From Flavobacteriales bacterium (GTDB lineage: Bacteria > Bacteroidota > Bacteroidia > Flavobacteriales_D > Parvicellaceae): 64,000 bases of DNA. The position numbers and the translations under genes were made by a program. Positions 24,857 to 34,227 of this stretch are shown piece after piece. Under the pieces are notes generated by a model, which saw only the letters and a program-made list of their open reading frames with translations, was not told the origin of the DNA and did no database searches. The stretch's first letter is position 1; each line of letters opens with the position of its first letter. The stretch lies in assembly GCA_025210295.1 (NCBI GenBank), contig JAOASC010000048.1, forward strand, positions 186,001 to 250,000. The letters are read 5' to 3'.

Positions 24857-25387
24857 CTATTTTTTTATTTCATTTTTTGCTTTATTATCGTCTTTCTTTA
24901 CTTTTTTCTTTTTGGGCATTTTACTTTTTATCCTTGCTTTAATACTTTGGATATCATCCATCAAATACTCACTATAGGCATTCTTTTTGGCTTCTTTTAA
25001 AGTTTTTAATGCTTGATTATAAGCCTTTCTATATTCCTGCAAAATTGCCCTTTTCAAATGCAATCGTCCTTTTTCTATTCCTTTAAGCGTTAATGCAAAA
25101 TCAATTAAACGCTTGGCTTCATCAAAATCTTCATTGATCATTAAAACATCTGCGTAATAGAAATAAACGTCAAAAGCATAAACATCTATACTGATCGCTT
25201 CACTATAATATGTTTTGGCCAATTCATAATTCTTAAACACATCGGCTTGGACTCTTCCCATTAAGCATAGTGTCATTGGAGATTTATCGTCCATGGAATA
25301 AGCATACTGTAATGCTTCCACAGTTCCTTCCAAATCATAAGGATAGCTGTCTATTGCTTTGATTAAATAGGTATTTATTTGTTCCAT
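24857..25387 (-). CDS. TPR-repeat protein
   Basis: A 176-residue helical-repeat protein with about four TPR-like units: LEGTVEALQYAYSMDDKSPMTLCLMGR, YELAKTYYSEAISIDVYAFDVYFYYADV and FDEAKRLIDFALTLKGIEKGRLHLKRA. The C-terminal tail is very basic (KSKMPKKKKVKKDDNKAK), possibly RNA- or ribosome-binding. Its ATG lies inside the prfH 3' end (13-nt overlap), so it is co-translated with PrfH and may be a partner of it. Its role is unknown. Confidence 0.75.
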   Translation of the reverse strand: MEQINTYLIKAIDSYPYDLEGTVEALQYAYSMDDKSPMTLCLMGRVQADVFKNYELAKTYYSEAISIDVYAFDVYFYYADVLMINEDFDEAKRLIDFALTLKGIEKGRLHLKRAILQEYRKAYNQALKTLKEAKKNAYSEYLMDDIQSIKARIKSKMPKKKKVKKDDNKAKNEIKK

Positions 25388-26076
25388 ATTTCTTTTCTTA
25401 ATTCATTTTTCAGATGATTCCGCTCTTTTTTATAGCGGTTTTTCTGAGTTTTATTCTTTTTAAAATCAGTTCCGTTTATTTTCCGAACAGGATTTCCCCT
25501 TTGTAGATTAAGGTGGTTTTCCCATGTTGCTTGAACCTTTTGTTTGAGTTCTTCTAACTGCTGTTCATAAAACTTTTCGGTCAGGCGAGCTATAGCTATT
25601 TTCTTATTCTGATGCTGAGAGCGGGTATCCATAACGGTTACTGAAACTCCACTTTCTTTATGTATTGCTCGAACAGCAGAACTTACTTTATTGACATGTT
25701 GCCCTCCAGCACCTTGACTTCTCATCGTCTGAAATTGAACATTGCGTAAATCCAATTCTGTAATCATTTTCTCTTCTAATAGAAAAACACCTATAAACCA
25801 ATTTTTTCGTTTATGCATTTTTCGATATTGGCTCTTCCCTACCCATTGGATAGTCCCTACCCAAGTTTCGATAAACTTGGATAAGTCCTTTCCTTCTATA
25901 GCAACAGTTGCAGATTGAAGGGTTCCGTTTTCTAGGCCTTCTGTTCGATGTAGAACAGTATGCTTAAAGTTTTCTTGTTTACATTCTTCCAATATTAACT
26001 TCAAGACCTGAGCGACAACAAAACTGCACTCTACCGGACCTCTTCCTGCTGTTATTTGTATCAATTGCTTCATCAT
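25375..26076 (-). CDS. prfH: Peptide chain release factor homologue PrfH
   Basis: A 233-residue class-I release factor homologue that lacks the stop-codon-recognition domain. It keeps the hydrolysis domain with the GGQ motif (MRSQGAGGQHVNK), followed by VMDTRSQHQNKKIA and a basic C-terminal tail. PrfH is known to be genetically linked to RtcB-type ligases and proposed to release peptides from ribosomes damaged in the decoding centre so that the ligase can reseal 16S rRNA. The context fits exactly: its ATG overlaps the stop of the RtcB gene (ATGA). Confidence 0.93.
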   Translation of the reverse strand: MMKQLIQITAGRGPVECSFVVAQVLKLILEECKQENFKHTVLHRTEGLENGTLQSATVAIEGKDLSKFIETWVGTIQWVGKSQYRKMHKRKNWFIGVFLLEEKMITELDLRNVQFQTMRSQGAGGQHVNKVSSAVRAIHKESGVSVTVMDTRSQHQNKKIAIARLTEKFYEQQLEELKQKVQATWENHLNLQRGNPVRKINGTDFKKNKTQKNRYKKERNHLKNELRKEIWNK

Positions 26077-27473
26077 TTTTTTCCTTTATCCATTCTTACA
26101 ATTCTCGGAATAAACTTCCCTACAACCTCTACTAACTCTAACTGATTCCCCATCACTTTATCAATATCTTTATAAGCCATAGGAGCTTCGTCTAATCCAC
26201 CACTAATTAAGGTCACCTTATTCTCTTTAAGCACTTTCTTCATTTCACTTTTTGTAAAATTCTCCATACACTTTCTTCTAGAAAACACTCTACCTGCTCC
26301 ATGAGATGCGCTTTCTAAACTGTTCTTGTTACCACGTCCTCTAACAATGTAACCTGGTGCTGTCATAGATCCTGGAATAATTCCCAACTCTCCTTTTCTT
26401 GCTGGTGTTGCTCCTTTTCTATGCACAATTGTTTCTGTTCCATTTACCATTTGTTTCCAAGCAAAATTGTGTAGGTTTTGCACTTTCCCAACTGCTCTCA
26501 CCCCAAGTAACTTTGCTATTCTAGCATGAATATCATCGTGACAAGCTTTTGCATAATCTCCTGCCAAACTCATCGCTGCCCAATATTCCCTCCCATCATG
26601 AGAGTTCATGTCTAACCAAGCCAAATGCTGAACTTGCTTAGGCAGAGGACATTGCTTTTCGGCTAAACGTGTATAATGCATTGCTATATTTGCTCCCAAG
26701 CCTCTAGATCCACTGTGTGACAACAATCCAATATATCGTCCTAAAGGCAAATTCCATTCATTATTTTCATCAGTGATATCAACCTCTCCAAACTCTACAA
26801 AGTGATTTCCACTCCCTGAGGAGCCGAGTTGTTTATAGGCTTTTTCTTTTAAACGCTTTACCACATCAATGCTTTGAAATTCATCTCTATAGAAGATATC
26901 GTGATCATGCAGTTTTTTATGGATTTCTTTTGGACCAAACTTCGTGTGCTCTTTTAAAATATTTTCCAAAAACTGTCTTTTCCCATCAATATAGGTTGCG
27001 TTAATTGGAAAAATACTTAAACACATACTACACCCAATATCTACCCCTACACCATAAGGAATAATGGCGTTTTTAGTTGCTAAAACTCCTCCTATTGGTA
27101 AACCATAACCACTATGCGCATCTGGCATTAACGCCCCTGCTACAGCTACTGGCAACTTTAACGACTCAAACAATTGGTGTTTAGCCCCATCAGAAATTTC
27201 ATTTTCTCCAAAGATCACATAAGGTGCTCTTTGAGGATTTAGCTGATGACGTACTGTTTTTTCTTTTTGTAATAATGCTTCTATAATCTTCCCCCAGAAT
27301 GGATCTAATCGATACGCTTCCGGAGTTTTCATTACTTCTTTTAATTCATTGATTACTTTTTCTTTCTTTTCTTTTTTCTTGTATCGATTCAAATGCCCTA
27401 GAGCAATATTTATCGAGTTGTTTTTAGGAAATCCCAGTTTAATGAGGTCTTTCCCAGATATTTTATTTTTCAT
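26073..27473 (-). CDS. rtcB: RtcB-type RNA ligase, PrfH-associated (RtcB2-like)
   Basis: A 466-residue GTP-dependent 3'-phosphate/5'-OH RNA ligase. Seen: metal-ligand motif VDIGCSM (Asp145, Cys148), GSSGSGNHFVEFG, LLSHSGSRGLG, HRKGATPARKGELGIIPGSM, and the guanylation His in SHGAGR. The N-terminus carries an extra basic helical region (KKKEKKEKVINELKEV). Translational coupling to prfH identifies it with the RtcB2-PrfH rRNA-repair pair described in other bacteria. It is only ~25-30% similar by eye to the second RtcB at 28676, so the two probably act on different RNAs. Confidence 0.94.
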   Translation of the reverse strand: MKNKISGKDLIKLGFPKNNSINIALGHLNRYKKKEKKEKVINELKEVMKTPEAYRLDPFWGKIIEALLQKEKTVRHQLNPQRAPYVIFGENEISDGAKHQLFESLKLPVAVAGALMPDAHSGYGLPIGGVLATKNAIIPYGVGVDIGCSMCLSIFPINATYIDGKRQFLENILKEHTKFGPKEIHKKLHDHDIFYRDEFQSIDVVKRLKEKAYKQLGSSGSGNHFVEFGEVDITDENNEWNLPLGRYIGLLSHSGSRGLGANIAMHYTRLAEKQCPLPKQVQHLAWLDMNSHDGREYWAAMSLAGDYAKACHDDIHARIAKLLGVRAVGKVQNLHNFAWKQMVNGTETIVHRKGATPARKGELGIIPGSMTAPGYIVRGRGNKNSLESASHGAGRVFSRRKCMENFTKSEMKKVLKENKVTLISGGLDEAPMAYKDIDKVMGNQLELVEVVGKFIPRIVRMDKGKK

Positions 27474-27485
27474 TTTTGTAATTTT

Positions 27486-28139
27486 TTAACGCTCGTTGTT
27501 ATACGTTTTAACCAACTGAGCTAAATTCTTTTTTACCGAAAGTTTATTCCTTTTATATTTCGAAAGTCCCCAATCTTTATACTTACCTCCTTTCCAATAA
27601 GTGTTATAATAACCTGCTTTATTGAATTGTTGCTCAATCAAATCATCTCTACTTTCTAGTGCTGGATCTATGATTTTGGTATGTGTAACATAAGCTCGTC
27701 TATATCTAATTTTATAAACGTTCTTGGGTATTCTAACATAAAATCGCGTTCGGAATTTTCGTTCTTTTTTGTATTGGAAAGGTGTACATAAACGCTGCGC
27801 TTTTTTACCTAGGCGATTAAACTGCTTTTTACTGATTGTTGGAAGCCCTCTGTAGATACAATATTGGGAAACTTGTTTATCCCATGCTTTTTCGCAATCT
27901 ACTTTGGTCTTTCCCCAAAAAACATGATCGATTAGTTGATATATTTCTAGTATAGCTTCTTGATTTTTGTACCGATCAAGATTTACTGTCAACACAATTT
28001 CCTTATACCAGCCATGTCTTATTGGTTTTTCTAACTTAGCATATCCTAATGCTTTTTTAGTTTCCCAGATTTTTCTTCTTTCCTTTACTAAACTTCGAAC
28101 TTCTTTCTCTCGTTTCGATTTAATGTGTTTAGGTTTCAT
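27486..28139 (-). CDS. Basic conserved hypothetical protein of the RtcB/PrfH unit
   Basis: A 217-residue, highly basic protein with many Lys, Arg, Tyr and Trp residues: IRHGWYKEIVLTVNLDRYKN, FWGKTKVDCEKAW, RFYVRIPKNVYKIRYRRAYVTHTK and YWKGGKYKDWGLSKYKRN. There is no signal peptide or membrane segment. From memory, similar unnamed proteins sit beside RtcB genes in other Bacteroidota. It is 12 nt upstream of the RtcB2-like gene, first in that transcription unit. Basicity and context suggest rRNA or ribosome binding; no fold is recognised. Confidence 0.7.
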   Translation of the reverse strand: MKPKHIKSKREKEVRSLVKERRKIWETKKALGYAKLEKPIRHGWYKEIVLTVNLDRYKNQEAILEIYQLIDHVFWGKTKVDCEKAWDKQVSQYCIYRGLPTISKKQFNRLGKKAQRLCTPFQYKKERKFRTRFYVRIPKNVYKIRYRRAYVTHTKIIDPALESRDDLIEQQFNKAGYYNTYWKGGKYKDWGLSKYKRNKLSVKKNLAQLVKTYNNER

Positions 28140-28348
28140 TCAACTTTTTTATTGTCATAAAATGAGCTAAGATTTCGAACTTCCTATTCGAACTCCTAGT
28201 TGAAATTCAGCCGTCACATTCTTGCTGAATATCTAATGTTTAAATTGATATTGCATTTTCTTAATTTTTGAGTGGTTTAACTTTTAATTGATTTTTTAGA
28301 TTAAAAGTTTGAGAAAGATTTGATTAGATGGTCATTGATCTAAAACAA
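28140..28348 (-). other. Structured leader upstream of the RtcB/PrfH unit
   Basis: This gap carries no gene and no TAnnTTTG box on the minus strand. It has a perfect ATTCAGC/GCTGAAT hairpin (28205-28211 with 28224-28230), and then an imperfect hairpin from ATTTCAACT and AGTTCGAAAT with two T-loop-like TTCGAA sequences (28171-28206). It may be a regulatory leader. The shared operator module is absent here. Confidence 0.35.
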
Positions 28349-28384
28349 AAAAGTCCGAAACTTTTAATACAGCTTCGGACTTTT
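28349..28384 (-). terminator. Rho-independent terminator
   Basis: AAAAGTCCGAA (28349-28359) pairs perfectly with TTCGGACTTTT (28374-28384). On the minus strand the hairpin is followed by TTTTTTGTTTT. It separates the rtcB unit from the RtcB2/PrfH unit. Confidence 0.85.
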
Positions 28385-28407
28385 CATCTATTTAGAGTTT
28401 TTATTTT

Positions 28408-28485
28408 CTATTCTGAAAATTGAGCCCAAAGCATCTTCCTTGCATCAAGTGCAATTGGATTTTGTATTTTAATTGAATTAAACAT
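28408..28485 (-). CDS. Candidate 25-residue ORF in a short transcription unit
   Basis: An ATG at 28485 opens a 25-codon frame, MFNSIKIQNPIALDARKMLW plus five residues, ending 24 bp before the terminator. A good Bacteroidota promoter lies upstream on the same strand: TATCTTTG (28544-28537) and TTTG (28569-28566) with a 21-nt spacer. A longer 75-codon frame from 28635 exists, but the promoter would lie inside it. Either a micropeptide or a ~180-nt noncoding RNA is possible. Confidence 0.4.
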   Translation of the reverse strand: MFNSIKIQNPIALDARKMLWAQFSE

Positions 28486-28536
28486 TTTGCTTTGGTTTTT
28501 ATTTGATTTTGTAAATTCCCCCTTGGAATTCTTCTG

Positions 28537-28569
28537 CAAAGATAATGGCAGGCTTTTTATTTTTCCAAA
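28537..28569 (-). promoter_or_regulatory. Bacteroidota-type promoter
   Basis: Minus strand TTTG (28569-28566), 21 nt, TATCTTTG (28544-28537), matching the -33/-7 consensus TTTG...TAnnTTTG. It drives a short unit that ends at the terminator at 28349-28384. Confidence 0.45.
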
Positions 28570-28675
28570 CTTTTTTTGAAAAAAATAGCTCACTTTTTTC
28601 TTACTACGAAGTAGTAGATTTATTTTAAAATCCAAATTATTGAACTAATTTTTAAGCCATTCAGCCATTTTTTGC

Positions 28676-30139
<1,464 letters not shown>

Positions 30140-30177
30140 TTATTTTATTCTCTTAATTTCACAAAAAAATCTTAAAA

Positions 30178-31188
30178 ATGGCTCAAAATAAAAATGCTTT
30201 AATTCGCTATAAGACTATTGATAAGTGTTTACAAAATAACTATAAAAAATGGACTTTAAATGATTTGATTGAAGCTTGTTCTGATGCCTTATATGAATAT
30301 GAGGGAAGAACCATAAACGTGAGTAAACGTACTGTACAACTTGATATACAATTGATGCGAAGCGATAAATTGGGATACAATGCTCCCATTACTGTTTATG
30401 ATAAAAAATATTATCGTTATGATGATCCTAATTATTCGATTACAGACATTCCTTTGACTGAAAACGACATGAATGTGCTCACTGAAACTGTTGAAATGCT
30501 GAAGCAATTTAAAGACTTCTCTCTCTTTTCTGAACTGGGTGGAATTATTCAACGTTTAGAAGATAAAGTCTATACCGAAAAAACACATCAAAATGCTATT
30601 ATTCACTTAGATAAAAATGAACATTTGAAAGGGTTAAAGCATTTAGACACATTGTATCAAGCTATTCTAAAAAAACTTGTTTTGAAAATTGACTATCAAT
30701 CTTTTAAGGCAAGAAAAGCTTCAACCATTATTTTTCATCCATTTATCTTAAAGGAATACAACAACCGATGGTTTTTAGTTGGCAAAAAGAAAAAATCAGG
30801 AAGGATTGATACGCTAGCTTTGGACCGTATGGAAACTATAGACTATGATTTAGACATTCCACACCTGGAGGAAGAGTTTGATGGAGATCACCACTATAAA
30901 AACACTATAGGAGTAACAGTACTCGATGAAGAGCATGTTCAAGATGTTGTTCTAAAGATTGAAAGAACTAATGCCCCCTACGTATTAACAAAACCTCTAC
31001 ATCATTCTCAAGAATTTATCGATAGAGATCAACAAGGTTACGTTACGGTAAAACTAAGGGTTCATATCAATTTTGAACTAGAGCGCTTGATTTTAGGTTT
31101 TGGGGAAACTATTGAAGTTTTAGCCCCTCGATTGCTGCGGAAGAGAATTAGTAAAAAGCTCAATAAAGCAGCAGCTCAATATGGATAA
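30178..31188 (+). CDS. WYL-domain transcriptional regulator of the RNA-repair island
   Basis: A 336-residue protein. The N-terminal winged HTH spans ~1-75 (RYKTIDKCLQNNYKKWTLNDLIEACSDAL...SKRTVQLDIQLMR). A WYL/Sm-like ligand-binding domain covers ~150-230 (LVLKIDYQSFKARKASTIIFHPFILKEYNNRWFLVG, TLALDRMETI). A C-terminal WCX-type extension ends LLRKRISKKLNKAA. WYL regulators are known to sense nucleic-acid ligands and to control RNA-repair and defence loci. The divergent layout and the three identical operator modules point to it as the island's regulator. Direct binding is inference. Confidence 0.88.
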   Translation: MAQNKNALIRYKTIDKCLQNNYKKWTLNDLIEACSDALYEYEGRTINVSKRTVQLDIQLMRSDKLGYNAPITVYDKKYYRYDDPNYSITDIPLTENDMNVLTETVEMLKQFKDFSLFSELGGIIQRLEDKVYTEKTHQNAIIHLDKNEHLKGLKHLDTLYQAILKKLVLKIDYQSFKARKASTIIFHPFILKEYNNRWFLVGKKKKSGRIDTLALDRMETIDYDLDIPHLEEEFDGDHHYKNTIGVTVLDEEHVQDVVLKIERTNAPYVLTKPLHHSQEFIDRDQQGYVTVKLRVHINFELERLILGFGETIEVLAPRLLRKRISKKLNKAAAQYG

Positions 31189-31195
31189 AAGGAGG

Positions 31196-31300
31196 TCATT
31201 TCTTCCCTCCTTTCATTATTTTATAAGCCAACCAGCCAATCCCAATTACAAAATGTAAAGCGACAATTCCAAAAATAATATAAGGCGTATTTGAGCTCAT
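31196..31300 (-). CDS. Micro-ORF, 34-residue single-span membrane protein
   Basis: An ATG at 31298-31300 opens a 34-codon frame: MSSNTPYIIFGIVALHFVIG, then IGWLAYKIMKGGKK. It has one hydrophobic helix and a positive C-terminal tail, as real small membrane proteins do. It begins directly after the OsmC stop codon on the same strand, so it is probably co-transcribed with it. It is too short for routine gene calls. Function is unknown. Confidence 0.6.
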   Translation of the reverse strand: MSSNTPYIIFGIVALHFVIGIGWLAYKIMKGGKK

Positions 31301-31726
31301 TTACTGTTCTATAAAATTGATTTCATGGGTAACAGTTGCAAACTGTCTGAACATCTCAAAAACACCACAATAACGTTCTATTGAAAGGTTGACTGCCTTT
31401 TCTAATTTTACTTGATTCATTGCTGTACCCTCAAAAGTATATACAACATGTACTTTGTCATAAACTTTAGGATGCTCTTCTGTTAAGCTCCCCTCAACAT
31501 CTACTGTAAACTTTGAAACACTTTCGGCTGTCCGCATTTTTTTCATTAGTGATGCTACATCCATTCCTGTGCATCCACTCAATGAACTTAGCATTAAGAC
31601 CTTGGGTCTTACTCCATTTCCCTCTCCTCCTACTGCATCGTCAGCATCTAAGGCTACCTCTCCTCCTATTACTGTAGAATTAAAGGCCATCTTTCCTTTC
31701 CATTCTGTTTTTATCTTATGATTCAT
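31301..31726 (-). CDS. OsmC/Ohr family protein
   Basis: A 141-residue peroxiredoxin-like protein. The fold markers are EVALDADDAVGGEGNGVRPKVLMLSSLSGCTGMDVAS, with a single clear Cys in the SGCTG motif, and YCGVFEMF, with the second Cys, as in the OsmC subfamily reducing organic hydroperoxides. The frame can be extended to 31822, but the extension (MEQRQKRTGKKNDFCYLII) is unlike the family. The ATG at 31726 (MNHKIKTEW) gives the normal length. Confidence 0.88.
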   Translation of the reverse strand: MNHKIKTEWKGKMAFNSTVIGGEVALDADDAVGGEGNGVRPKVLMLSSLSGCTGMDVASLMKKMRTAESVSKFTVDVEGSLTEEHPKVYDKVHVVYTFEGTAMNQVKLEKAVNLSIERYCGVFEMFRQFATVTHEINFIEQ

Positions 31727-31830
31727 AATTATTGCTTTGATCTCCAAAGATCCTAAATTTAGAGGAATTATTAGGTAACAAAAGTCATTCTTCTTCCCTG
31801 TACGTTTTTGTCTTTGTTCCATTCTCTTTT

Positions 31831-31952
31831 TTCTAGTTATACTGCCCGTCTAGTTCTCGATACAATTTATTTTTTTTCAAAAATCAATTACTCGAACTGA
31901 CTCGACCATAAGCTAATTATTGACACTCATGATGCTTTCATCTAGAGCGTAC
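31831..31952. repeat. Interspersed repeat, copy 1 of a direct pair
   Basis: A 122-bp unit almost identical to 32118-32238. It contains TAGTTCTCGATACAATTTA and ATTACTCGAACTGACTC as imperfect inverted ends, followed by CATAAGCTAATTATTGACAC and TTCATCTAGAGCGTAC. It carries no gene. A shorter relative is at 18581-18621. Confidence 0.85.
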
Positions 31953-32117
31953 TATCTATGGTGTAATCTTTTTTCTCTATTCTCTGCTCTTTATTCTCTA
32001 CTCTATATTCTCTGTTCTCTCCTCCCTATTCTTTTGTATAAAAAAAGACTCAAGAATGAAAGACTTGTAATAATGCTATATTCAATGTAAAATGCATGAG
32101 ATTGCTTCTACCCTATC
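31953..32117. other. Noncoding spacer, TTCTCT-rich low complexity
   Basis: The spacer between the two repeat copies. It is pyrimidine-rich (TTCTCTATTCTCT runs on the plus strand) with a short AAAAAAAGACTC stretch. No ORF or RNA gene is seen. A similar TTCTCT-rich tract follows copy 2 at 32250-32310. Confidence 0.5.
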
Positions 32118-32238
32118 TTCTAGTTACAATACCCGTCTAGTTCTCGATACAATTTATTTTTTTCAAAAATCAATTACTCGAACTGACTCAATCATAAGCT
32201 AATTATTGACACTCATGATGCTTTCATCTAGAGCGTAC
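32118..32238. repeat. Interspersed repeat, copy 2 of a direct pair
   Basis: A 121-bp unit repeating 31831-31952 in the same orientation, 287 bp further on, with a few substitutions (TTACAATACCCGTC for TTATACTGCCCGTC, and ACTCAATC for ACTCGACC). Ends and internal palindrome are conserved. No coding potential was seen. Confidence 0.85.
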
Positions 32239-32426
32239 GATGTATGATCTTATCTTTTTTCTATATTCTCTGTTCTCTCCTCCCTATTCTCAGCTCTTTA
32301 TTCTCATTCCCAACTAATACTTAAACCTTAATCCTCAACAATCTAATTCTTAAGAAAAGTTAAACAACTTAAACTTTGAATTTAGATGTCAGGTTCAACA
32401 TAAAAAACGACTACTTTTGTAGTACT

Positions 32427-34001
32427 ATGAACGAATCAAATATTCCATTAGAAATCAGTAACCAAGTTTCTCCTTTAATTCTTGATTATACTAACGAAAA
32501 AAAGGCTACTCAACCTTTTTATACCTACCCCAATAACCTAGAGGGTTTTAAAAGTAAAATCCAATCAACTCAATTCACAAAAACGCAAAGAGCATTGCTT
32601 GTTCAACAACTTAAACAACAATACGCTACTAACAATATTCCTGCTCCAAAACGAATTGACTCCTTACTCAACGAAAACACTTTTGTTGTAACGACCGGAC
32701 ATCAACTATGTTTATTTGGAGGTCCTCAATATTTTATTCATAAAATTGTTTCTACAATAAAATTAGCTCAACAACTTAAAGATCAGTTCCCTACCTATAA
32801 CTTCCTCCCTCTATTTTGGTTGGCGAGTGAAGACCATGATTTTGAAGAAATTAGCCACGCACATATTTATCGAACAACGATACAAAGCACTACCGACCTT
32901 AAAGGAGCTGTTGGTCGAATGCCTATGACTATTTTTAAAGATTCCTACCAAGAACTTTTTGAACTTTTAGGAGATAGAGTGCCCCCTATCCAAGAACTTT
33001 TTGACGTTAATTTTAAGTCTACAACATTAGCTCAAGCAACCACAAAATGGGTAAATCAACTCTTTGAAAATACAGACTTAATAATTTTAGACGGCGATGA
33101 TAAAGCCTTAAAAAGAAGCTTTATTCCAACGATTCAAAAAGAATTAGAAAATGAAGATTCTTTTAATACTATCAACTCAACTTCAGCCAAATTAAAAGAA
33201 CTTGGATATAAAGCACAAGTTACCCCAAGAGCTATTAATCTCTTTTACCTAAACAACAACTTAAGAGAACGCATTGTTTTGGATAATAAAGTATATCGTG
33301 TTTTAAATACTGACATCACATTTTCTAGTGAAGAAATTCTAGAAGAGCTTTCAAACCACCCGGAACGTTTTAGTCCTAATGCTGTTTTAAGGCCTGTTTA
33401 CCAAGAAGCTATTTTACCAAACTTAGCTTACATAGGAGGCCCAGGAGAACTAGCTTATTGGCTACAATTGCGTTCTAATTTTGATCAGTTAAACATTCCT
33501 TTTCCTGTGTTGGTTTTACGCGACCTCATTGTCACTACAGATGACAAAACACTTGCAAACATCCATAAGCTCAACCTCAAACTTGAAGATTTTTTCTTAA
33601 ATGAGGACGACTTAATCAAAAAGTACCTTAAAAACACCCCTTCTACACACCTTGATTTTGAGATTGAGTTAAATGCTTTGCTAGAACTAAAAAGTCGAGT
33701 ACTAGAAAAAACACAAGGCGTAGATCATTCATTAACAGGAATGGTTGAAGCCGAATTTGTAAAAATGCGAAAAGGTATTGAACGCATTAACCAAAAAACT
33801 CAAAAGAGCATTAAACAACGTGAGGAAGTGGCTTTAAATAAGATTAAAAATATTAAACAGAAAATCACTCCAAATGATAAATTAGCTGAGCGAAAAGAGA
33901 GTTTTATCCCTAATTATCTTCAAAACCCAAGCCAATACATCGAAAAACTGATACATATTAGCAACCCTTTCATCAGCGAAATCAAAGTGTTTAAACAATA
34001 A
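32427..34001 (+). CDS. bshC: Bacillithiol biosynthesis cysteine-adding enzyme BshC
   Basis: A 524-residue putative ligase that adds Cys to GlcN-malate in bacillithiol synthesis. The family markers are TTGHQLCLFGGPQYFIHKI (HxGH-like nucleotide-binding start), LFWLASEDHDFEEI, YIGGPGELAYWLQL, and a long coiled coil (~420-490). A TTG 51 bp earlier is in frame, but the ATG at 32427 is preferred. A TACTTTTG box (32412-32419) ends only 7 nt before this ATG, so the transcript is nearly leaderless and would exclude the longer start. Confidence 0.92.
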   Translation: MNESNIPLEISNQVSPLILDYTNEKKATQPFYTYPNNLEGFKSKIQSTQFTKTQRALLVQQLKQQYATNNIPAPKRIDSLLNENTFVVTTGHQLCLFGGPQYFIHKIVSTIKLAQQLKDQFPTYNFLPLFWLASEDHDFEEISHAHIYRTTIQSTTDLKGAVGRMPMTIFKDSYQELFELLGDRVPPIQELFDVNFKSTTLAQATTKWVNQLFENTDLIILDGDDKALKRSFIPTIQKELENEDSFNTINSTSAKLKELGYKAQVTPRAINLFYLNNNLRERIVLDNKVYRVLNTDITFSSEEILEELSNHPERFSPNAVLRPVYQEAILPNLAYIGGPGELAYWLQLRSNFDQLNIPFPVLVLRDLIVTTDDKTLANIHKLNLKLEDFFLNEDDLIKKYLKNTPSTHLDFEIELNALLELKSRVLEKTQGVDHSLTGMVEAEFVKMRKGIERINQKTQKSIKQREEVALNKIKNIKQKITPNDKLAERKESFIPNYLQNPSQYIEKLIHISNPFISEIKVFKQ

Positions 34002-34148
34002 AAAAAAGAATTTTATCGTTTAATTTGCCAGATAGACCTGTTAACATTAGATTTGTTTCAAACATTCTATAATACGAAAGGAAAATAGCAACTTTAATTG
34101 AAGTCTACTCTAACATCAAACAAGTTTCTATACTTAGTATAAAAAAAG

Positions 34149-34200
34149 ACCTACAAAAGTTACCTTTAACACTTCCACTCTAAAGATAACTTTTGTAGGT
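34149..34200. terminator. Strong bidirectional terminator
   Basis: ACCTACAAAAGTTA (34149-34162) pairs perfectly with TAACTTTTGTAGGT (34187-34200), with an extra inner TTTA/TAAA pairing. AAAAAAA on the left and TTTTATTTTTT on the right serve both bshC and the convergent tcdA. Confidence 0.92.
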
Positions 34201-34227
34201 TTTATTTTTTAGTAAAATATTACTACA

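Noticed and set aside
28408-28635. 75-codon ORF between rtcB and the terminator
   Set aside because: A consensus promoter lies inside it and it has no recognisable protein features. Only the 25-codon tail is kept, as a low-confidence candidate.
31727-31822. N-terminal extension of the OsmC protein
   Set aside because: The extra 32 residues do not resemble the family, and the ATG at 31726 gives a standard length.
31831-32238. Insertion sequence flanking repeats
   Set aside because: There is no transposase or other gene between or inside the repeats.
32376-32426. TTG-initiated N-terminal extension of bshC
   Set aside because: The TACTTTTG promoter box lies within the extension, so it would not be transcribed. 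The ATG at 32427 gives the usual start.
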